The notes beneath the pieces were generated by a model, which did no database searches, had not been told where the DNA came from, and saw nothing but the letters and a program-made list of their open reading frames with translations. Positions 1 to 6,688 of a DNA stretch of 32,448 bases are shown here, one piece after another. Positions within the stretch are counted from its first letter, which is position 1. Each line of letters starts with the position of its first letter. The stretch is from assembly GCA_050250815.1 (NCBI GenBank), contig JBFWNY010000039.1, forward strand, positions 1 through 32,448, given 5' to 3'. The stretch is from JAEUMD01 sp050250815. Lineage in GTDB: Bacteria > Pseudomonadota > Alphaproteobacteria > Rhizobiales > Hyphomicrobiaceae. Both the position numbers and the translations under genes were made by a program.

Positions 1-460
1 GATCTGCCTCGTGAAAGGCATGGCTCAGGAGTTCTGGCAGACGTGACGTGTCACGCGCGGTCGCCGCCCATTTGGTGAACGTTCCGACGAGAGGCTCGAC
101 GGCAACCTCCTGGAAGGCGCCGCGGCCGAGCACTTTTGTCGGGGGCATGCCGACGAGGAGCAGCAACGGCGTGGCGTCCTGCATTGCGACATGCAAACCG
201 CTCAGCGCATTGGCAAGGCCCGGCCCTCGGGTCACAAGCGCTACGCCCGGACGAGCCTGTCCGCGCCATCCCGCAAGACGCGCGTCGGCTTCCGCCATCA
301 TGGCGGCGCCCCCTTCATGACGGCAGGGCACCACGGAGGGCGCGCGCACGTCATGCAGAGCGTCGAGCACCGGCAGGAAGCTCTCACCGGCGACCGTGAA
401 GATGCGGTCGATTCCGGCACGAGCCAGGTGATCGACGATGATCCGGCCTCCGGTGCGCAT
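1..460 (-). CDS. Thiamine-diphosphate-binding enzyme (acetolactate synthase-like), N-terminal part, cut by window edge
   Basis: Reading the minus strand from the ATG at 460 gives 153 codons with no stop before the edge, so this is the N-terminal third of a gene continuing to the left. It matches the pyrimidine-binding (TPP_enzyme_N) domain of the acetolactate synthase / benzoylformate decarboxylase superfamily. The segment TVAGESFLPVLDAL (about residues 22-35) carries the glutamate that activates the thiamine ring. CRHEGGAAMMAEADARL and VTRGPGLANALSGLHVA follow in the usual order, then a hydrophobic strand before GMPPTKVLGRGAFQEV. The substrate cannot be inferred because the specificity and cofactor-binding C-terminal domains lie outside the window. 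It diverges from the caspase-like gene, with a 275-base spacer that should contain both promoters. The family call is secure; the specific enzyme is open. Confidence 0.85.
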   Translation of the reverse strand, partial: MRTGGRIIVDHLARAGIDRIFTVAGESFLPVLDALHDVRAPSVVPCRHEGGAAMMAEADARLAGWRGQARPGVALVTRGPGLANALSGLHVAMQDATPLLLLVGMPPTKVLGRGAFQEVAVEPLVGTFTKWAATARDTSRLPELLSHAFHEAD

Positions 461-735
461 TGACCTCTTCGCGACAGGTTGAGAATTGCAGCGTGCCGGT
501 CCTGGATGCGGCGCTCGCCGTGTCGTCGGCGCCACTGTCGCACTGCCTCCCGGGTGTTCCCAGGCTTTTCCCGCCGCTTGGTTGCCGCAGCACCGTGGAC
601 AGACGGACCCGGGCCGCTGCGATGCAACCGGCGCTGCCGTATCCTCGCCTCCGAATCGGCCGAAACCAACAAAGTCGGCATCCATCGAGGAGTCCGGAAG
701 ACGTGGCGGGAGCCTGTCGCAACAGATCGGAGGCG

Positions 736-2586
736 ATGACCGCTACGCGGCCGATGCTGCGTCGCACGCGCTCTGTGGGCGTATTCGCGCAGGCGCTGCT
801 GGCCTTCATTCTGGCACTCGCGCTTCCGGTCGCGTCGGCAGGCGCGGAGAACCGCATTGCGCTGGTGATCGGCAACAGCGCCTACACCAAGTCGCCGCTC
901 GCCAACCCCGTCAACGACGCCCGCGCCATCGCCGAGAGCCTGAAGCGGTCCGGCTTCGGTGTGACGCTAACGCTCGATGCCGATTTGCAGGCCATGCGCC
1001 GGGCGATCCTCGCCTTCGGCCGGGCACTTCGCGAAAGCGATAGCGTGGGCGTGTTCTATTTCGCCGGGCATGGCGTGCAGGTGGATGGCGAGAACTACCT
1101 TATTCCGGTGGGCGCCGATATCGACGAGGCGCGCGAGGTCGCCATCGAGGGCGTCGGCCTCAGCGAGCTGCTCAAGACCATGGAGCGTGCCGAGAGCCGC
1201 CTCAACATCGCGATCCTCGACGCTTGCCGAGACAATCCCTATCCGTCAACGACGCGTTCGGTGTCGGGCGGACTTGCGTCGGTCGAGGCGCCCGCCGGAA
1301 CGTTCATCGCGTTCGCCACCGCGCCCGGACAGGTGGCGCTCGACGGAGCAGGTGGCAACTCGCCCTATTCCGCGGCGCTTGCGACACATATCGTCGAGGT
1401 TGGCATCTCGCTCGAGGAAACGTTCCGGCGGACCCGGCGCGACGTGCTGGCGGCGACCCAGAGCAAGCAGGTGCCATGGGAGCACTCTTCGCTTACGGGT
1501 GAGTTCTTCTTCCGGCCGAAGATGGCGGCGCCCGACAGGAGTCCTGACGCCGAAGCCGGCCTCGATGGGCCCAATCTTGTCGAACTCGCCGCCTGGCAGC
1601 GCATCCGTAGCAGCAAGGATCGCGCGGTGCTCGAGGACTATCTGCAGCGCTTTCCCGACGGCATGTTCGCAGAGGTGGTGCAGCTACGCCTCAATCGGCT
1701 GGGAACTCCGCAAAGTCCCTGGTCGTGGATCGTCACGGGTAGCACGGCGACGGCCACCATGCGGTCCGAGCAGACCGACACCTACGAGGATGCGCTGGAG
1801 ATTGAGACCAAGGCCACCGGCTATGCTGATTACGCGCGCGCCGCGGTTCTCTACGGCCGCGCCGCCGAACGTGGACTGCCGGCCGCGATGCATCGGCTGG
1901 CGCGGCTGTACGAGAAGGGATCTGGCGTTGCGCACGATTCCGGCAAGGCGGCAGAACTCTACCGGCATGCTGCCGAGCAGGGTTATGCGCCGTCGATGAC
2001 GGCGCTGGGCGCACTTCACGAGTACGGCCAGGGCGTTGCACCAAATCTCACAGAGGCGGCTCGCCTGTACCGCCGGGGCGCGGAGGCTGGCGATGCTGCT
2101 GGCATGGCGAGCTACGCCTACCTGTTGAGCCAGGGCAAGGGCGTAGCGCGCGACGCCAAGTCGGCGCGTAGCTGGTACCAGCAGGCGGCCGACCGCGGCG
2201 ATCGCCGTGCCATGTTCAACCTCGCGCTGATGCTCCAGCGCGGGGAGGGCGGAGCGCCCGACAGAGTAGCGGCATTGCGCCTGCTGCAACTTGCAGCCGA
2301 GCGCGGACACGCGGGGGCGCAGCGCGAACTGGCCTATCATTTCGACGAGGGCCGGGGCGTTGCGCGCAGTGCGGAAAAGGCCGCTGAGTACCTGTTGGCG
2401 GCCCTCGCCTCGGGAAGCAAGGAGATTGCGGAGGAAGTGCAGCGTCGGCCGGGAGTTTGGAGCTATGCCACGCGCCGCGCCGTACAGGCGCGCCTCAGGG
2501 CGCGTGGCCTCTACAGCGGCGCGCCGCACGGGATATTCAACCGTGCCACGAAGACCGCACTTCAGAGGGTGGCCTCTGGCACCTGA
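736..2586 (+). CDS. Exported caspase-family (peptidase C14) protein with Sel1 repeats and a peptidoglycan-binding-like C-terminus
   Basis: 616 residues from the chosen ATG. Residues 1-37 form a Sec signal peptide (RR-rich n-region, hydrophobic core, ASAGA). A caspase/metacaspase fold covers about 39-260: IALVIGNSAY opens it, His112 of FYFAGHG and Cys164 of ILDACRDNP are the expected catalytic dyad, and both are intact. Residues about 365-560 hold five or so Sel1-type TPR repeats (A.LY..AAE.G...A), usually protein-protein interaction modules. The last 40 residues (VQARLRARGLYSGAPHGIF) resemble PG_binding_1. The protein is therefore probably a periplasmic cysteine peptidase tethered to the wall; substrate unknown. 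The frame stays open upstream to 460, but the start at 736 gives a sensible signal peptide and has GGAGG at 729-733, only two bases away. The ATG at 754 is a reasonable alternative. The next gene, 123 bases downstream, carries a DUF4384-like region, a domain often fused to caspase domains elsewhere. Confidence 0.9.
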   Translation: MTATRPMLRRTRSVGVFAQALLAFILALALPVASAGAENRIALVIGNSAYTKSPLANPVNDARAIAESLKRSGFGVTLTLDADLQAMRRAILAFGRALRESDSVGVFYFAGHGVQVDGENYLIPVGADIDEAREVAIEGVGLSELLKTMERAESRLNIAILDACRDNPYPSTTRSVSGGLASVEAPAGTFIAFATAPGQVALDGAGGNSPYSAALATHIVEVGISLEETFRRTRRDVLAATQSKQVPWEHSSLTGEFFFRPKMAAPDRSPDAEAGLDGPNLVELAAWQRIRSSKDRAVLEDYLQRFPDGMFAEVVQLRLNRLGTPQSPWSWIVTGSTATATMRSEQTDTYEDALEIETKATGYADYARAAVLYGRAAERGLPAAMHRLARLYEKGSGVAHDSGKAAELYRHAAEQGYAPSMTALGALHEYGQGVAPNLTEAARLYRRGAEAGDAAGMASYAYLLSQGKGVARDAKSARSWYQQAADRGDRRAMFNLALMLQRGEGGAPDRVAALRLLQLAAERGHAGAQRELAYHFDEGRGVARSAEKAAEYLLAALASGSKEIAEEVQRRPGVWSYATRRAVQARLRARGLYSGAPHGIFNRATKTALQRVASGT

Positions 2587-2709
2587 GGCTGGGTTCCCGC
2601 GGCGCCCGTGTCCGCGGTGACCCGTTGCGCGGAAATTCATGCGTATCGCGATCGGCTGTGCCGCCGCCGTGTGGCGTGGCGACGCCAGTCGCTCTAAGGT
2701 CCGCCGGGG

Positions 2710-5241
2710 GTGGGCGTACGGAATTTGGACTTGGGCGTTTGTGCGAAAGAACGGCGCACGGAACACGGGCGCTATGCCGTCCTGGATCTGGGACGTGCAC
2801 CTCGGCTGCGGTCAACCGGCCGGGCCCTCGTTGCCGTCATGGTGGGTCTTGGCGGCAGTGCGCTCATCGCGCTGTCAACATCCCTGTCCGTGGTTGCGCA
2901 GCCGGCGCCGGCAACGTTAGCCGCACCCGCCAGTGACGTTCCGCCGATCCCGTCGTCTCCCGCCGTTCCGTCGAACGATTCGGGCAACGGTGTCGCACCT
3001 GCTCCTGAGCAGGCGGGTGCCGATCTGCGGGCTACGCGCGCTGCTGCGGTTCTCGAACGGCACTGCTCGCGCTGTCATGACGCGGCTCGCCTCGAACCGG
3101 GCCAACTTCCTGCGGGTGGACTCGGCAACATTCTCGACCTCGACGCATTGGGCCGCACACGCGCACTCGTGAGGCGCGGCGAGCCCGATGCCTCCACTCT
3201 CTACCAGTTGATGATCGCGCGGCAGATGCCGCCTGGACTGACCAACGGCGCGACCGATGGAGCACCGACCGCCGATGAAATCAGGGCCGTGCGCGAATGG
3301 ATCGCAGGGCTGGACCCGGCGGTCTGCGGCCGCGAGCCGAGGGTGACTGCGCGCGATCTCGACGAATTGATGCGGGCGTGGCTCGCCGACCGCGAGCCAT
3401 CGGCAGCGGCGAATACGCGCTTCGTATCGCTGGCGGGTCTAGCCAATGCGTGCGCGAGCGATGCGCAGATGAGCGCCTATCGCAAGGCCGTCGGCATCAT
3501 GCTCAACGCGCTGAGCTGGCAAAGTGATTGGGCATCGCTCGATACGCTTGGCGATCGGCTCGCACTGCTCGCCTTTCGCATCGACGAACTGGGCTGGACC
3601 CCAGAGCACTGGCAGGCCATCGTTCGCGACATCCAGCCGACGTCCGTGGCGGGCGAGGCGACAGACGCTCAGCCAGCGACGCCGGTGCCGCTCGTCGACG
3701 CATCGTGGCTGGCGATGCGGCTCAGTGAGCCGGCGCTTTACGCCAGTCTGCTGGGCCTGCCGCCGACGCTCGACGAGCTTGGCGCGCTCCGTCGCATCGA
3801 TTTTGGCGATGCGCGTGAGGAGGGCGGTGCGCGCCGGGCGGTGACATTGCTGGGGAGCCATGGCCCATGGTCGCGAGTGCTCGAACATTACCCAGGACGT
3901 GACGGTGGTCTCTGGCTTGCTCACGAATATCCGCTGGCAAGGAGCGCCGACGATCTGCTCGACAACCCCCTGCTGCCTTGGGCCGCGACCGGATCCCGCG
4001 AAGTGCCCGACGGTCCGGCGGTGTCCAAGTTGATGATCCGGTTGCCCAATGGCCTTCCGGCCTTCGCCTTGTTCGACCACGAGGAGCGGCGGCAGGACCG
4101 CATCCGTCTGACCCACGAGAGTTCGGACTCCACCGAGCCGGAACCTGGCAAAGTCGCGGGGCTGGCGGCGACCGCGGGGCCGGGCTGCCGGGCCTGCCAC
4201 GCGCTCGGAGTGCAGCCCTTCGACGACCGACTGGCCCCGCACCTGAATGGCACGCGCTTCTCTGGGGCCGCCGTCGAGCAGACGGTGGCACGGAAGATGA
4301 TCTTTGAACCGGAAGCGATCGCCAAACTGATGGAAGAAAGCCGCGGCACGCACGGGGCCGGGCTGAAGCGTCACGGTATCGATACCGACCTGCGGATCGC
4401 GGGATACGATCCGGTTCTAGGTCTCGCCAGGTACCACATGGCCGATCTCGACCTGAGCGCTGCTGCGGCCGAGTTGCTGGTTGAGGACAGCGATTTGGCG
4501 GTCCGGCTCGATCAAGTGCACGGGGAATTCCGTTCTCTCGCGCTGCGCCTTCGATACGGGCGGCTATCACGGGCGGAATTCGGCCGGCTGCTCGTTGGGC
4601 TTTCGGCCAGCGGGGTGAATGGCGGACCGCCTGCGACGGCGCCACGACGGCCGGGTGGGCTCGCGACGACAGCATCCTTGGGCAGCGCGGCACCTGGAGT
4701 GATCCCAGGGCACGGCCACGTCGACGAGCGGTCGCAGCTTTTGCGTCTCGACCTGTGGGCGGAGACGAGAGGTGGCGAGCGGGCGACCGTCATATTGAGG
4801 GCAAGGGCGACACGAGACTGTCATCTAACCATCATCAACGTGGAGTCGAACGGCAAGGCGACCGTCCTGTTCCCCAACGAGTTCGATCGCGACAATCTCC
4901 TCAAAGCCCAGACCGAGCTGGCGTTGCCGGGCAAGGCTGCGAGCTACGCTTTTGCGTTGAAGCCCGGCGTGCGCGAGCACTTCGTCGGCATCTGCGAGGT
5001 GGGCGAGCCGGTGCCCGCAGGCATCGAACCCGACCTGCAGCGGCAGAACTTCACGGCGCTCGGCGACTGGCAGGCGTTCCTCGATACGGCCCACGCGGCG
5101 GCATCATCGCACCGCTTCCCCATCGACAACGGCGACGATCGTGACAGCCGCCGCCGCGGTGCGAAGCCCAGAACGAAGCCTGCTCCCGAAGCGGTTCCGA
5201 ACCAGGCGCGCGCCGCGATCATTGTCGAGCCACGCCGGTGA
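2710..5241 (+). CDS. Exported multidomain c-type cytochrome-like protein with DUF4384-like C-terminus
   Basis: 843 residues from a GTG start; the reading frame is closed by a stop at 2695-2697, so this is the first possible start, with AAGG about ten bases upstream. A hydrophobic export segment lies at about residues 38-63 behind arginines, followed by an Ala/Pro-rich linker. The first heme motif is CSRCH (119-123), in a segment that resembles planctomycete-type cytochrome domains (DAxxLYQLMIxxxMPPG, then an EIxAVREWI helix). A second motif, CRACH, lies at about 493-497. Between them is about 370 residues I cannot assign. Residues about 677-805 look like DUF4384 (HLTIINVESNGKATVLFPN, then ALKPGVREHFVGICE), a domain seen with caspase-like and envelope proteins. 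Probably periplasmic and binds two covalent hemes. The ATG at 2839 is an alternative start but would lose the positive n-region. Likely co-transcribed with the caspase gene. Confidence 0.75.
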   Translation: MGVRNLDLGVCAKERRTEHGRYAVLDLGRAPRLRSTGRALVAVMVGLGGSALIALSTSLSVVAQPAPATLAAPASDVPPIPSSPAVPSNDSGNGVAPAPEQAGADLRATRAAAVLERHCSRCHDAARLEPGQLPAGGLGNILDLDALGRTRALVRRGEPDASTLYQLMIARQMPPGLTNGATDGAPTADEIRAVREWIAGLDPAVCGREPRVTARDLDELMRAWLADREPSAAANTRFVSLAGLANACASDAQMSAYRKAVGIMLNALSWQSDWASLDTLGDRLALLAFRIDELGWTPEHWQAIVRDIQPTSVAGEATDAQPATPVPLVDASWLAMRLSEPALYASLLGLPPTLDELGALRRIDFGDAREEGGARRAVTLLGSHGPWSRVLEHYPGRDGGLWLAHEYPLARSADDLLDNPLLPWAATGSREVPDGPAVSKLMIRLPNGLPAFALFDHEERRQDRIRLTHESSDSTEPEPGKVAGLAATAGPGCRACHALGVQPFDDRLAPHLNGTRFSGAAVEQTVARKMIFEPEAIAKLMEESRGTHGAGLKRHGIDTDLRIAGYDPVLGLARYHMADLDLSAAAAELLVEDSDLAVRLDQVHGEFRSLALRLRYGRLSRAEFGRLLVGLSASGVNGGPPATAPRRPGGLATTASLGSAAPGVIPGHGHVDERSQLLRLDLWAETRGGERATVILRARATRDCHLTIINVESNGKATVLFPNEFDRDNLLKAQTELALPGKAASYAFALKPGVREHFVGICEVGEPVPAGIEPDLQRQNFTALGDWQAFLDTAHAAASSHRFPIDNGDDRDSRRRGAKPRTKPAPEAVPNQARAAIIVEPRR

Positions 5242-5253
5242 GTCCCGCCCTCT

Positions 5254-5393
5254 GGATCTGGGGTCTCGCCCGTCCGGGTCTTTACATGGGGGGCGACATG
5301 CCTCATATCACCCCCTCGATTTCTTTCTCGTCGGCGGTCTCTGCTGGTTAGCAGCGCCATCTGGTCCAACTCGACTGGTGGAGGTCCCATGCG
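5254..5393 (+). promoter_or_regulatory. Structured 5' leader of the ornithine decarboxylase gene (candidate speF-type element)
   Basis: About 140 bases precede the decarboxylase start. A perfect six-base stem pairs 5266-5271 (TCGCCC) with 5291-5296 (GGGCGA). A second hairpin is 5341-5345 (CTGCT) with 5350-5354 (AGCAG), loop GGTT. 5357-5361 (CCATC) can pair with 5377-5381 (GGTGG, one G-U), which overlaps the GGAGG ribosome-binding site at 5380-5384. A 17-codon ORF runs through the middle. A conserved RNA called the speF motif is known upstream of this gene family in alphaproteobacteria; I cannot run the covariance model, so membership is inferred from position and structure. Confidence 0.55.
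5298..5351 (+). CDS. Candidate leader peptide upstream of the ornithine decarboxylase (17 aa)
   Basis: An ATG at 5298 opens 17 codons, MPHITPSISFSSAVSAG, ending in TAG at 5349-5351; an in-frame ATG at 5286 would add four residues (MGGD). A G-run (5287-5293) lies just upstream as a possible ribosome-binding site. The stop codon falls inside the hairpin 5341-5354, so a ribosome at the end of this ORF would disrupt that hairpin and could control access to the decarboxylase ribosome-binding site about 30 bases on. In gammaproteobacteria the speF gene is controlled by an ornithine-sensing arrest peptide, SpeFL, which as I recall also contains a Pro-His-Ile stretch. The three-residue match may be chance. 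Translation is not proven. Confidence 0.4.
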   Translation: MPHITPSISFSSAVSAG

Positions 5394-6587
5394 ATGGAAA
5401 AACTCCCTTCTGCCGATGCGCTGATCGCGTCCCGTAAGCCGGATCGTCCGGTGCTGGGGCTGCGCCCGCATGCCGCTGGCCGTGCGGCTCGCTGGTTCAT
5501 CGAGAATTTCCCTGGCGACGTCGCCTACGCCTACAAGGCCAACAGCTCGGTGTTCCTCATCGGCGCGCTCTATGGCGCGGGCATCCGCCACTTCGATGTC
5601 GCCTCACTGCCGGAGCTTGAAGACGCCGCGACGATCCCCGGTGTCGAGATGCACTTCATGCATCCGGTGAAGTCGCGTAACGCGATCCGCCGCGCCTACG
5701 ACCTGGGCGTGCGCAGCTTCGCGCTCGACAGCGAGGATGAACTCAGGAAGATCGCCGAGGAGACGGCGGGCAGGTCCGGCCCGGCGCGTGACCTGCGCCT
5801 GTTCGTGCGCGTCGCCGTGCCGGCCAAGAACAGCCGTATCCCCCTCGAGAAGAAGTTCGGCATCCAGGGCGCGGCAGCGGCCCGCCTGCTCGTCAAGGCG
5901 CGGCAGGTGGCGCAGGAGCTTGGCATCACGTTCCATGTCGGCTCGCAGACGACGACGCCGGATGCCTACGTCACGGCGCTCGCCGACGTGCACAAGCTGA
6001 TCGTCAAGGCCGGCGTCGTTATCGACCGTCTCGACATCGGCGGCGGCTTCCCCGCACGCTATGCCGACAGTGCGCCCGCGCCGCTTTCGGCATTCATGGA
6101 AGCGATCGAAGCCGGCATCGACAAGCTGCCGGTTCGCGAGAACGTTCGGCTGATGTGCGAGCCCGGGCGGGCGCTGGTTGCCGAGGCCGAGAGCCTCATC
6201 GTGCGCGTCGATGGCCGCCGCGGCAACGACCTCTACATCAACGACGGCGCCTATGGCACGCTGTTCGACGCTGCGCACCTGGGCTTCGTATTTCCTGCGC
6301 GCATGGTGAGCCGTCCGGTCAAGGCCGACGAGCCGCTGACGCCGTTCGAGCTGTGGGGTCCGACGTGTGACTCGATCGACCAGATGAAAGGGCCGTTCCT
6401 GCTGCCCGCCTCGATCGCCGAAGGCGATTACATCGAGATCGGCAATATAGGCGCCTACGGCCGCGCAATCGCCGGCTCGTTCAACGGCTACGGCCGCTAC
6501 GATGAGGTGATCCTGACCGACGAGCCGATGCTGTCGATGTACGGTGCGGCAGCCGGTGCGGGTGCTGAGCGTTCCGCCCTGGTCTAA
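5394..6587 (+). CDS. Ornithine (or lysine/ornithine) decarboxylase, PLP fold type III
   Basis: 397 residues, the normal length for bacterial and eukaryotic-type ornithine decarboxylases (alanine racemase-like barrel plus beta domain). It removes CO2 from L-ornithine to make putrescine, the first step of polyamine synthesis, in the cytoplasm as a homodimer. Key residues are in place: Lys48 in AYKANS (PLP Schiff base), His181 in HVGSQ (stacks on PLP), GGGFP at 216-220 and EPGR at 256-259 (phosphate and ring binding), Cys325-Asp326 in WGPTCDSID (active site from the partner subunit), and GAYG at 353-356. Lysine may also be used; the sequence does not decide. GGAGG at 5380-5384 is nine bases from the ATG at 5394; the other ATG at 5389 is out of frame. 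The structured leader with a short ORF suggests post-transcriptional feedback control. A hairpin follows at 6635-6664. Confidence 0.93.
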   Translation: MEKLPSADALIASRKPDRPVLGLRPHAAGRAARWFIENFPGDVAYAYKANSSVFLIGALYGAGIRHFDVASLPELEDAATIPGVEMHFMHPVKSRNAIRRAYDLGVRSFALDSEDELRKIAEETAGRSGPARDLRLFVRVAVPAKNSRIPLEKKFGIQGAAAARLLVKARQVAQELGITFHVGSQTTTPDAYVTALADVHKLIVKAGVVIDRLDIGGGFPARYADSAPAPLSAFMEAIEAGIDKLPVRENVRLMCEPGRALVAEAESLIVRVDGRRGNDLYINDGAYGTLFDAAHLGFVFPARMVSRPVKADEPLTPFELWGPTCDSIDQMKGPFLLPASIAEGDYIEIGNIGAYGRAIAGSFNGYGRYDEVILTDEPMLSMYGAAAGAGAERSALV

Positions 6588-6634
6588 GAAGGACGCGGCG
6601 CAAGCCGTCCGGGTCTCGGACGTGAAATCGACAG

Positions 6635-6664
6635 CGGCTCCCGTCGCGCTGCGTACGGGAGCCG
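6635..6664 (+). terminator. Hairpin after the decarboxylase gene, probable terminator
   Basis: A perfect ten-base inverted repeat, CGGCTCCCGT (6635-6644) and ACGGGAGCCG (6655-6664), encloses a ten-base loop. It is followed by TTGGCTT rather than a clean T-run, so termination may be partial. A smaller stem, CGTCC/GGACG, lies at 6606-6622. The 3' arm abuts the TTG at 6665 that could start the next gene, which argues for the later GTG as the real start. Confidence 0.55.
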
Positions 6665-6688
6665 TTGGCTTATGATGGTGTTCGCCCA

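Noticed and set aside
460..735. N-terminal 92-codon extension of the caspase-like frame
   Set aside because: The peptide is arginine/proline-rich without structure, lies before a clear signal peptide, and overlaps the divergent promoter region.
1684..2766. Long minus-strand ORF opposite the caspase-like gene
   Set aside because: A GC-rich shadow of the Sel1 repeats: no motif, no ribosome-binding site, and the sense frame has a clear protein.
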